Shown here: positions 30,353 through 37,543 of the stretch, piece after piece
Layout: each line of letters begins with the position of its first letter
How positions within the stretch are numbered: position 1 is the stretch's first letter
Source of the DNA: a virus
IMG/VR virus record: IMGVR_UViG_3300042924_003258
Coordinates: 1 to 58,092 of that record
Strand: one strand, 5' to 3'
DNA length: 58,092 nt
Program-made: the position numbers and the translations under genes
The notes under the pieces: generated by a model
Databases searched by the model: none
Seen by the model: only the letters and a program-made list of their open reading frames with translations
What the model was told of the DNA's origin: nothing

Positions 30353-30883
30353 TTAGACCATCAGACAGACCGAGGCGTTCAGGGTGGCAGCAGGCGTGCC
30401 GCCGTCACAAAGCAACTGGGCGAGGATGTTGGCACCGGCCACGTTCTTGATGATGACAGCACCGGCACCGTTTGCCGTGTTGTTGTAGACGCCGATGGAG
30501 CCATAGACGCTCTCGAACGTGGTGCGGAATGCGGGCGTCGTCATGGTCAGCGTGTCGGCGACGAAAACCGAGGAACTGAGCCACGGGAACGTGTGCGTCA
30601 GGGTGCCGAGCGTGATGCTGACGGCACCGAGATACAGGCCCACGTTGTCGGGCGTCGCAACCCAAAGCCGCATCGTGCCAGTTTCGTTCGCGGCGTCTGT
30701 GCCGTACGGGATGATGCGGATTCCTTGGTAGTCGCAGGCGGGCTGCTGGCTCATGCGAATCAGCGCGGAGTTGATCGGCAAGTCAGATGGGATTGAAATG
30801 TCGGTCGCACCAAGGTCGCCCGTTGCGGTTGTCGAGTTGACCGTCAGCAACGGCGATGGTCCAAGCGTTTTGAGAATGAGCAT
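30353..30883 (-). CDS. Hypothetical virion protein (176 aa)
   Basis: Thr/Ser/Gly/Ala-rich and beta-strand-rich (TMRLWVATPDNVGLYLGAVS), typical of tail or head decoration proteins. Lies between a tail-fibre-like gene and the core proteins. No family recognised. Confidence 0.65.
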   Translation of the reverse strand: MLILKTLGPSPLLTVNSTTATGDLGATDISIPSDLPINSALIRMSQQPACDYQGIRIIPYGTDAANETGTMRLWVATPDNVGLYLGAVSITLGTLTHTFPWLSSSVFVADTLTMTTPAFRTTFESVYGSIGVYNNTANGAGAVIIKNVAGANILAQLLCDGGTPAATLNASVCLMV

Positions 30884-30892
30884 GGTTGTTCC

Positions 30893-32275
30893 TTATGGGC
30901 GGGCGCGGATTCGCCCGCTGCCCAGAGTGTCGTCTTGCATTGAACTTTGCAGGTACATATCAACTTCAACGGTCGGGAAATACAAAGCCCCGGAGTCGCT
31001 GGGGTGGATCGCGCCGGGCGTGTCGCCCACCGTGTCCAAGTAGGTTGCCGCCCAAGTGTTGACGGGGCCAAGGCGGTCGCGCACTTCAAGCCCGAGCGGG
31101 GTGTACGCGACTTTGTTGTGAAGCGAGTTGTTGTTGTTGGCGATGGTGCGGAACACGTCATCCATCTCATCGAACCGCACCTGCTCAGCGACGGTGTAAC
31201 CGGCCACGTTGCCCGTGGTGTCCCACTGCAATACCAGTTCGATGAGGATGTCAGACGATCCCTTGCCAACGCGAGTCAGAGAGTCGCGGATGCGGGCAAT
31301 CGTTGTCAAGACTTGCGTAGTCAAAACACCCTGATCGCCGGGCGCGTACTTGTTCTGGCCAAGCATGATACTGATTTTGCCCGACTTGCCGCCCGTGGAG
31401 TAGTCACCCTCGATGGGCGTCATCGAAAAGATGGCGTCCATTGTTGCGTCGGTGTACCAGCCTTGGTTGCCCGCGCCGCCCGGAGCGACCGCCGCCATGT
31501 GGTTGTCCCAACCAGCACCACCCCAACCCATCGAAACCTCGCCGTAGCGGGTGGCGGAAAGCGTGTTGTGACGCACCGTGCGGTACAGCATCATCGAACA
31601 CTTGCCGCTTTCCGAAGTGCCGCCACCGAGCGACTGGCGGAACATTGAAATATCAGATGACCCAGTGCCCGTCGAAGACGCCGGGGTTTCGTAGAACGTG
31701 TGCGTGCCCTTCGTGCCCGACGAATCGTTGATGGCCGACGTGCTGCTGTCGTAGATGTTCGTGCCAGCGCATCCGGTCGCAATGACTGACATGCCGGGCA
31801 CGCCGTCCGCGCCCGCGCTGATTCGCAGTTCGCCGAACCTGATACTTTGGTTGGTGAGCCAGTCCGTGCCCCAGAATGACTGGCGAATCGTGTTGCGGAT
31901 GATTGGGGCGAAGTCGCTGTTGGCTCCAAACTTCAATATGGTCGCGCCTGCTGCAAATGCGTTTAGGGACGACGGGATTGCCCCAGCCCCAGAACCCATC
32001 TCAAAGTCCGCGACCGTGAAAGACGTTCCTCCGACAGACAGCGATTGTGTGCTGGCTGGACCGGAAGCGTTGAACCAGCCAAACGCGGCCAGGTCTCCAC
32101 CGGCCGCAAAGCACGGGTGAGCAAAGAACCCCCACGGCCCGTATCTGGTGTCCTTCTTGCGCCCGATGGGAAGACGCTTGGTAACGCCCTCAACGCCTTG
32201 CGAGTCGGTCATTCGGACGACAGGGCGTTGCATACGGGCGTACAACTCGTCGCCCTTGACACAAGTTCTAGGCAT
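30893..32275 (-). CDS. Tail-associated protein, possible SGNH-like esterase
   Basis: 460 aa. The C-terminal part contains SGKISIMLGQNKYAPGD, DILIELVLQWDT and AIHPSDSGALYF, which resemble the Asn block and the His block of SGNH/GDSL hydrolases. A clear GDS block I is not visible. A deacetylase acting on capsule sugars would suit a gene beside the beta-helix spike, but this is uncertain; it may be only a structural relative. Confidence 0.55.
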   Translation of the reverse strand: MPRTCVKGDELYARMQRPVVRMTDSQGVEGVTKRLPIGRKKDTRYGPWGFFAHPCFAAGGDLAAFGWFNASGPASTQSLSVGGTSFTVADFEMGSGAGAIPSSLNAFAAGATILKFGANSDFAPIIRNTIRQSFWGTDWLTNQSIRFGELRISAGADGVPGMSVIATGCAGTNIYDSSTSAINDSSGTKGTHTFYETPASSTGTGSSDISMFRQSLGGGTSESGKCSMMLYRTVRHNTLSATRYGEVSMGWGGAGWDNHMAAVAPGGAGNQGWYTDATMDAIFSMTPIEGDYSTGGKSGKISIMLGQNKYAPGDQGVLTTQVLTTIARIRDSLTRVGKGSSDILIELVLQWDTTGNVAGYTVAEQVRFDEMDDVFRTIANNNNSLHNKVAYTPLGLEVRDRLGPVNTWAATYLDTVGDTPGAIHPSDSGALYFPTVEVDMYLQSSMQDDTLGSGRIRARP

Positions 32276-33579
32276 CAGTTCTCCGTGGCTGTGGTGTTGC
32301 CGGTGATGACGATTGACCCACGCGGCTGCTCGATGTGAATAGCCACCTTGGGGTTTCTGTGGATGTTGCCGAAGACGAACGCCCCGTCACCACGCGACAC
32401 GCGGATGTGTTCACCCTGCGCCGCGCCCGGAACCGATGCCCAACCATTGAACGTGTTATGGGCAATCGCACCACGCCACAGCACGCCCGGAGGCTGCATG
32501 GCGTGCCCGCCGCTGATACCGATGGGGCAGTCGCTCACTTCGTTCTGAGAGGCGTAGGTTCGACCAGCACGCATCTGAAGGCCCGCGTGGGCGACATTGT
32601 GGATGCGGTTGTAGCGGGCCACGAACGGCAATTGCCCGAACGTGCCGGGCGTAGCGACGATGTAGACGCCCTGCGAGAACTTGCTGTTCTCGTCGCGCCC
32701 GCCGCTGGGGGTCAGGCCAAGGTTCGACAGTTCGTTCTCCTCGAACAGCATTCCCTCGACGCGGACGACATAGCCGCCCCCGCCGTGTGAGCCGTTCATT
32801 GAGAACGTGTTGTGGACCGTGTTGCGACGGAACACCACGTTCATAAGCCCGCCATCTACCACGCCATCGAAGATAAACGCGGAGTTGCCGCCCTCGAAGT
32901 GGCAGTCCTCGACGACAACGCCGATGGTGCTGGCGTAGACGATGATGCCGCAGTGGGGCTTGCCGCCGTAGTTGAGCGGGTTGGGCGTGAAGTCCAGGCC
33001 GATGACCCACAGGTTGCCAGCGAACCCATCACCCTGCACCCGCATCGTCCCGTCTTTGTCAGGCCGGGTGAACTTGGGGCGTGGGCCTTCGCCGTACGCC
33101 TTCAACACCATCGGGCGCGTGCTGCTTGCACCGCCCTTGTCCCACGTCCCGTATTCGCCGACGATCCGCTCATCCCAGACGCCACCACGCTTGAACGCGA
33201 TGTGGTCGGCCCGGCCATTGCGGGCGAGTGCGTAGGCGCGCGCGACGGTGCGTACGGGTGCATCCTGCTGCAAGCCCGCGTTGGCGTCGTCGCCGTCGTT
33301 GGAGACATAGATCGTCCGCTCGGCTGGCGGGATGATCGTGGCACCGTTGTCGTCCTGCTTGGGTGCCCAAGGCATGTCGGCTGGCAGGCCGAACCGGACG
33401 CGCTTCTCGTACGCCTCAAGGTCGGCGGGGTCGAAGAACGCCCCGTCGCGGTTGATGTCAATGCTGTCGTTGTCGCCCGTGCTGGATTGGCCTTCCGAGA
33501 AGACCGCGTACAGGTCGTCAAGGTCAATGCCATTCACCAGCCCGTCGTTGTTGAAGTCAGGGTCGGCAAAGTGGTTCAT
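32275..33579 (-). CDS. Tail spike: dockerin-type repeats plus beta-helix
   Basis: Residues 8-27 (DFNNDGLVNGIDLDDLYAVF) and 41-60 (DINRDGAFFDPADLEAYEKR) are two dockerin type I calcium loops (Dx[N]xDGxxxxxDL). Residues about 90-430 form a right-handed beta-helix of pectate-lyase type, with the family opening TIYVSNDGDDANAGLQQ and repeated N-containing turns (NTVHNTFSMNG). It probably cuts or binds a surface polysaccharide. Dockerin domains are common in planctomycete proteins, so this hints at the host and at gene capture from it. Start chosen at MNHFADPDFNN after AGGATCAAAC. Confidence 0.8.
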   Translation of the reverse strand: MNHFADPDFNNDGLVNGIDLDDLYAVFSEGQSSTGDNDSIDINRDGAFFDPADLEAYEKRVRFGLPADMPWAPKQDDNGATIIPPAERTIYVSNDGDDANAGLQQDAPVRTVARAYALARNGRADHIAFKRGGVWDERIVGEYGTWDKGGASSTRPMVLKAYGEGPRPKFTRPDKDGTMRVQGDGFAGNLWVIGLDFTPNPLNYGGKPHCGIIVYASTIGVVVEDCHFEGGNSAFIFDGVVDGGLMNVVFRRNTVHNTFSMNGSHGGGGYVVRVEGMLFEENELSNLGLTPSGGRDENSKFSQGVYIVATPGTFGQLPFVARYNRIHNVAHAGLQMRAGRTYASQNEVSDCPIGISGGHAMQPPGVLWRGAIAHNTFNGWASVPGAAQGEHIRVSRGDGAFVFGNIHRNPKVAIHIEQPRGSIVITGNTTATEN

Positions 33580-33593
33580 GTTTGATCCTGTTT

Positions 33594-34133
33594 TCACGCG
33601 CTGACAGCAAAGGCGTTCTCGGCACCTTCCATCGCGCGGCGAAGGGCCTGACGAACAGTGACGCCGGAACGAACCTCGAAGGTGTCCAGCAACGCGAACG
33701 AGAAGTCGTCGGCGGACGGGATCGAACCGATGTTCAGGTTCGCCCCGATGTTGCCACGACCAATCATGCTGACGGTCGCCGCAACGGACCCGGCAATGTC
33801 AACGTCCACTTCCTTGAGGCCCGTCAGGTCGCCATCCGAAGACGCCGCTGCGGTCGTGGTCGTGGCCGTGTCGCCAAGCCCACTCAGGGCCACGTCAGAA
33901 CTGGCCGATGCGGTCGTGCGGTTCGTGGACGCGAGGCCACCGCTCGTCTGGGCGGGCACGTAGGCAACACTGTTGATGTAGCCAATCGGCGCGCTTGCGT
34001 GCTTAGAAAAGCCTCCACCGTGGACGCGAGGCAGGGCGTTGCCCATGATCCACGCATCTCGGAATCCAACTCCCGCGTAGGAGCCGGTAAGCCGAGCCTT
34101 GATGGAGATGTTGGAGCCGTTTCGGATAAGCAT
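33594..34133 (-). CDS. Hypothetical virion protein (179 aa)
   Basis: MLIRNGSNISIKARLTGSYA opens a beta-rich, Ser/Thr/Ala-rich protein with a helical C-terminus (SGVTVRQALRRAMEGAE). A C-terminal helix of this type is seen in minor tail proteins. No family recognised. Confidence 0.65.
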   Translation of the reverse strand: MLIRNGSNISIKARLTGSYAGVGFRDAWIMGNALPRVHGGGFSKHASAPIGYINSVAYVPAQTSGGLASTNRTTASASSDVALSGLGDTATTTTAAASSDGDLTGLKEVDVDIAGSVAATVSMIGRGNIGANLNIGSIPSADDFSFALLDTFEVRSGVTVRQALRRAMEGAENAFAVSA

Positions 34134-34135
34134 GT

Positions 34136-34987
34136 TTAGTCCCAAGCCATGTCTGCGTAGCCCATGAGCAGGCTCGAAGTGGCAAGCGCGCCGCCCACTT
34201 GGATCAGGAACCCGAGGCAAGCCCCGTCTTCGACGCGGGGCAGGGATGGCAACTGGTACACAAAGTCGCGTTCAGACGCGGTGTTGATCGCAAGCAGCGG
34301 GATCGTCGCCAGTGGCTTGCAGAGGATCAGTGAGGCCGTGCCCGTCGTGCCCGTCGCAAGGGTGTACGACTGCACCGATCGAATGCCGTTGTCGCCAGAG
34401 GCCAAGCGGACGAACGGAGAGCCGTCAGTCTGAAAGCAGGTGGAGAGCGGAGCCGAGTTAGCCGGGGATGTGTGGGCCGCAGCGACGTTTGAGCCGGTGC
34501 CGCCTTGGTCGGTGTAGGTGAAGGTCAGGGCGGGAGCAGCAGCACCCAGAGCCGAGTTGACCGTCACAATCGCCTGCACGCCTTCGCCGCTGGTGTAGCG
34601 AGGCAGGCCAACGCCGTTGGTCAACGTCGTGGGCGTACCCGTCACCACCAGCGACGGGTACATAAGCAGGAAGTCGCACAGGATCAGCGTGGCCGGAACC
34701 ACGGTCGCAGTGGGGGACCACGCGGCAAGGTTCAGTAGGTGGCGAGTGTCAGGCGACACGTTGGACCCGATGGGCAACGCGCCAGCCGTGGATGAAGTCA
34801 GTTGGACCGCCGTGCCAGCCGTGCCGCCCAGCGACATCGCCGTGGGCACACCATTCCATTGCAGCGTGTCGTGCCAGCGACCAGCGGCGGAAGTGGCCGC
34901 GTTGTTGCTGGTTTTCTGGAAGACCGTCTTGAGGTTCTGCCCGCCCGTGATAGCAGCCACCATCGCATCGACCGAAGCGAATCCCAT
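34136..34987 (-). CDS. Phage structural protein (283 aa)
   Basis: MGFASVDAMVAAITGGQNLK is typical of a family of phage tail or capsid-associated proteins of unknown role. The remainder is a long Thr/Gly-rich beta protein ending SLLMGYADMAWD. Single-base stop-start overlap with the next gene. Confidence 0.65.
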   Translation of the reverse strand: MGFASVDAMVAAITGGQNLKTVFQKTSNNAATSAAGRWHDTLQWNGVPTAMSLGGTAGTAVQLTSSTAGALPIGSNVSPDTRHLLNLAAWSPTATVVPATLILCDFLLMYPSLVVTGTPTTLTNGVGLPRYTSGEGVQAIVTVNSALGAAAPALTFTYTDQGGTGSNVAAAHTSPANSAPLSTCFQTDGSPFVRLASGDNGIRSVQSYTLATGTTGTASLILCKPLATIPLLAINTASERDFVYQLPSLPRVEDGACLGFLIQVGGALATSSLLMGYADMAWD

Positions 34988-35394
34988 TAGTCCTCCACAA
35001 TCTGCAACGCACCAGCAACGGCGCGCGGCGTAATCAGGTTTGACACGGCCAACGAAGCGTTGAGCGTGCCCTTATACAGCAGCCGGCCCGTGCCCGACGA
35101 GGCTGTGCCAATGCCGAAGTGAGTCAGAGTTTCAGACCCGCCCGTGCATTGAGGCCAAGTCACTTCCGCCGTGTTGCTGGCGGTGTTGCCGCTCACGGTC
35201 CAGCCAGCCCCGTCGCGCGACACAAGCACGCGCGCGTAACTGGTGTACGCCGCCTCGTTGGTCGTCTGGTTTCCAGCCTCGCCGGGGTCCGAAGTGTGAA
35301 GCGACACGTACAGGTTCGACGTTGACCACGAAAAGGTGGTGCCGTTGAACACGTACAGCAGCACGTCGTTCTCTAGGTTGTTGCCCTTGCTCAT
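34987..35394 (-). CDS. Tail fibre-like protein (135 aa)
   Basis: MSKGNNLENDVLLYVFNGTT and LYVSLHTSDPGEAGNQTTNE are the hallmarks of a phage family annotated as tail fibre-like proteins; ARVLVSRDGAGWTVSG and TLTHFGIGTASSGTG follow in the expected order. It is likely a trimeric tip or adaptor. Confidence 0.75.
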   Translation of the reverse strand: MSKGNNLENDVLLYVFNGTTFSWSTSNLYVSLHTSDPGEAGNQTTNEAAYTSYARVLVSRDGAGWTVSGNTASNTAEVTWPQCTGGSETLTHFGIGTASSGTGRLLYKGTLNASLAVSNLITPRAVAGALQIVED

Positions 35395-35759
35395 AGTGTC
35401 GTCTGGTTGATCTCAACCAGCGTGTCTCCTGAGTAAACGAAGTCTTTGCGGGTCGTCGTCGCGCCTTGCACGAAGTCGATCCGAGTGAGTTTGCCGCTTG
35501 TGTATGTGAACGTCTTGTACGAACCGTCGTCGTAGTCGATGCGAGTCAGAACGCCCGACGTGTACGTGAACTCGGGGCCAGCGGGCGACGAACCGCCCGA
35601 CGATCCCGCCGCGCCCTGCGGACCCTGCGGCCCTTGCGGACCAACGCCGCCCGATCCCTCGTTGGCCCGCCTGACCAACTCGTACAACGCCGTTGCCTGC
35701 GGATCGTTCCCGCGACGTGTTCGCGGAAGGGCGATGGGCGCGGCGCGTCTGTTGCTCAT
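35391..35759 (-). CDS. Collagen-like, YD-repeat-like fibre protein (122 aa)
   Basis: Starts MSNRRAAPIALPRTRRGN. A short helix (ALYELVRRANEG) leads to a collagen triple-helix stretch GPQGPQGPQGAAG (about 40-52). After this come two related segments, FTYTSGVLTRIDYDDGS and FTYTSGKLTRIDFVQG, like YD repeats of secreted toxins. It is likely a small trimeric fibre. Confidence 0.65.
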   Translation of the reverse strand: MSNRRAAPIALPRTRRGNDPQATALYELVRRANEGSGGVGPQGPQGPQGAAGSSGGSSPAGPEFTYTSGVLTRIDYDDGSYKTFTYTSGKLTRIDFVQGATTTRKDFVYSGDTLVEINQTTL

Positions 35760-36031
35760 GGGGTTGGGGGCGGCAACTTGCCGGTCGAAAGCATCTTCCA
35801 GCCGGTCGCGACCAACGCGAAGAATGCGGCGGTAACGGAGCCAACCAGCCACTTCACGGCGGATCGCTGGGTTTCCTGCAACTCTTTGACGTGTGCTTCC
35901 AGTGTTGGTACGCGATGGTTCAAGCCCTTCTCAGGCTCGCCGTTGCCGGTCAAGTGTTCCTTGACTTGGCGAACGTCGGTCTGAATCTGCTGCATGAGAA
36001 ACATCGCATCACGCAGAGTCGGCTCGTTCAC
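35756..36031 (-). CDS. Coiled-coil membrane protein, XhlA-like (91 aa)
   Basis: A soluble helical N-terminus (MQQIQTDVRQVKEHL, LEAHVKELQETQRSAV) is followed by one transmembrane segment (WLVGSVTAAFFALVATGW, about 61-78). This resembles the XhlA or Bhl-type holin accessory proteins. It belongs to a small lysis-like cluster with 36028-36962. Confidence 0.6.
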   Translation of the reverse strand: MNEPTLRDAMFLMQQIQTDVRQVKEHLTGNGEPEKGLNHRVPTLEAHVKELQETQRSAVKWLVGSVTAAFFALVATGWKMLSTGKLPPPTP

Positions 36032-36297
36032 TGCACTACCTCATCCGGCTGAGCCGCGTTAGCGACAACTTCCTTGAGCATCTGCCCCGTGCGGATGCGC
36101 TTGGCCTTCTCGGTGTCGGACAGGCTCGCGTCAGCCTGCACGTAGCCCGCGTGTTCCTCAGTGAGAACATCCACGGCGGGCTTGATGTTGGTCGCCGAGA
36201 TGAGTCCCTGCGCGGAGCAGGCCCCCATCACAACCGGAATCAACACCACGCCCATCCAAAGGGCAAATGTCGCAGCGTTTTCGATCTTCTTCTTCAT
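36028..36297 (-). CDS. Small lipoprotein, possible outer spanin (89 aa)
   Basis: Signal peptide with a lipobox-like end (IPVVMGACS; Cys about residue 27), then a helical acidic tail. A lipoprotein next to a coiled-coil membrane protein and a holin-like gene would fit a spanin pair, although the sequence does not prove it. Confidence 0.6.
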   Translation of the reverse strand: MKKKIENAATFALWMGVVLIPVVMGACSAQGLISATNIKPAVDVLTEEHAGYVQADASLSDTEKAKRIRTGQMLKEVVANAAQPDEVVQ

Positions 36298-36551
36298 GCC
36301 ATTGCTCCCACGGCCATGCTCACGCCAAGCCGCACAAGGCGACGAACGGCGTTGCGAGAACGGCGGTTCAGTTCGATACGGTGCTTCTCTGCCAGCAGCA
36401 TCAGTTGTGCGTCAAGGTGCTTGTCGCTGGCACCAGCCATACCAACCGCGTCTTCCATGATCGCCTCCGCGTATCGCTGGATGTCTTCGCTGGCACCAGT
36501 CAGGTAGTCGCCAATGGCGTCCTGTAAGTACCCCGCATACTTCTTGTTCAT
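36294..36551 (-). CDS. Hypothetical helical protein (85 aa)
   Basis: MNKKYAGYLQDAIGDYLTGA, an all-helical protein with a C-terminal basic patch (RRSRNAVRRLVRLG). It is located in the lysis-like cluster; role unknown. Confidence 0.6.
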   Translation of the reverse strand: MNKKYAGYLQDAIGDYLTGASEDIQRYAEAIMEDAVGMAGASDKHLDAQLMLLAEKHRIELNRRSRNAVRRLVRLGVSMAVGAMA

Positions 36552-36552
36552 G

Positions 36553-36750
36553 TCAGTCCTTGTGGTCGTGGCGACAGCGCGCGTAGTCGGTCAGGTCGTC
36601 GCCGAACTCTTCTCGCATGTCGCTGGGGCTATACACCCGCTTGGAAACGCACTTGACGCCGTGGTTGCCAGTGCCGGAACCGCCCGGATAGAGCGGCCCG
36701 CGATGCCCTTCGGGAATGCCCGTGGGCGTGATGGGGGTCGCCTTCTTCAC
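36553..36750 (-). CDS. Hypothetical protein, GTG start (65 aa)
   Basis: GTG with GGAGG ten bases upstream; the GTGA overlaps the holin-like gene's stop. KKATPITPTGIPEGHRGPLY is Pro/Gly-rich and the end is acidic (MREEFGDDLTDYARC). No family recognised. Confidence 0.55.
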   Translation of the reverse strand: MKKATPITPTGIPEGHRGPLYPGGSGTGNHGVKCVSKRVYSPSDMREEFGDDLTDYARCRHDHKD

Positions 36751-36962
36751 TTGCCAGCCTCCGGGGGAGCCTTCTTCCACCACGCCTTCTTCTCGGCGTA
36801 GGACCACGCCAGCGAACCGCCCGACAGGACGATGGCCGCGAGGACCGCAACACCCTTGTCCAACTCACCTTCCACCGCCTGATACCCGACAGCAGCCGCA
36901 ATCCAGGCGAGGAACATGCGAACCGCACTCTGCACCAACCCGACAATGAGAGACTTGTCCAT
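36747..36962 (-). CDS. Holin-like two-pass membrane protein (71 aa)
   Basis: MDKSLIVGLVQSAVRMFLAW opens the first membrane segment (about 5-25); the second is VAVLAAIVLSGGSLAWSY (about 40-57), followed by a Lys-rich tail (KKAWWKKAP). This size and topology fit a class II holin, which would release the endolysin of 14648-15052. TAGGAGTTTTC precedes the start. Confidence 0.7.
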   Translation of the reverse strand: MDKSLIVGLVQSAVRMFLAWIAAAVGYQAVEGELDKGVAVLAAIVLSGGSLAWSYAEKKAWWKKAPPEAGK

Positions 36963-36970
36963 GAAAACTC

Positions 36971-37543
36971 CTATGAACCGCTCACGCCTTGCAGCGCGCT
37001 CAGTTGATTCAGCCCGGCGAACAGGCCCACGCCCGACGCGAACCCGCCAACACCAGCCTGCACCGCCGCCAGCACAGGGCTTTGCCACTGCGACCGGATG
37101 CGTGCGGCCTGTGCCTCAAACTGTGACCGCTCGGCCCGACGCTGATTGCGGGCGTTCTCTTCCACGACGTAGGTGTTCACGGCGTTGTCGCCGACCGCCT
37201 GTCGCCGGAAGTCCGACGCGCTGGCACCGCCAGCACCAGCAAACGCGACCGCCACCCGCCCGAGCGTCCGACGAAGGTTCTGGCGTTCCTTGAACAACTC
37301 CAACTGCTCGGCCTCATTGATCTGGCCAATGTTGACGCTTGACGCCAAGGCTAGGTTGTTTAGCGTGCCTTCAATCGCCCGGTTGTTCTCGAACGCCTGA
37401 ATACCCGCCAACGCAGCCGTGCCAAAAGCAAGGCCAGCGGCATTGGCAACCCCATAACCACCACCGCCGCTTGGCCCGCCGATTGCTGGGTTCGACCCGA
37501 TAGACGGGTCAAACTGTGGAATCGGAATGATGTTTGGATTCAT
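36971..37543 (-). CDS. Internal virion protein, T7 gp14-like (190 aa)
   Basis: Apolar segments near residues 30-50 (ANAAGLAFGTAALAGIQAFE) and at the C-terminus (AVQAGVGGFASGVGLFAG) flank a polar helical middle (LELFKERQNLRRTLGRVAVA, ARNQRRAERSQFEAQAAR). This arrangement, and the position after tail tube protein B, are those of gp14, which crosses the outer membrane at DNA ejection. Confidence 0.75.
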   Translation of the reverse strand: MNPNIIPIPQFDPSIGSNPAIGGPSGGGGYGVANAAGLAFGTAALAGIQAFENNRAIEGTLNNLALASSVNIGQINEAEQLELFKERQNLRRTLGRVAVAFAGAGGASASDFRRQAVGDNAVNTYVVEENARNQRRAERSQFEAQAARIRSQWQSPVLAAVQAGVGGFASGVGLFAGLNQLSALQGVSGS

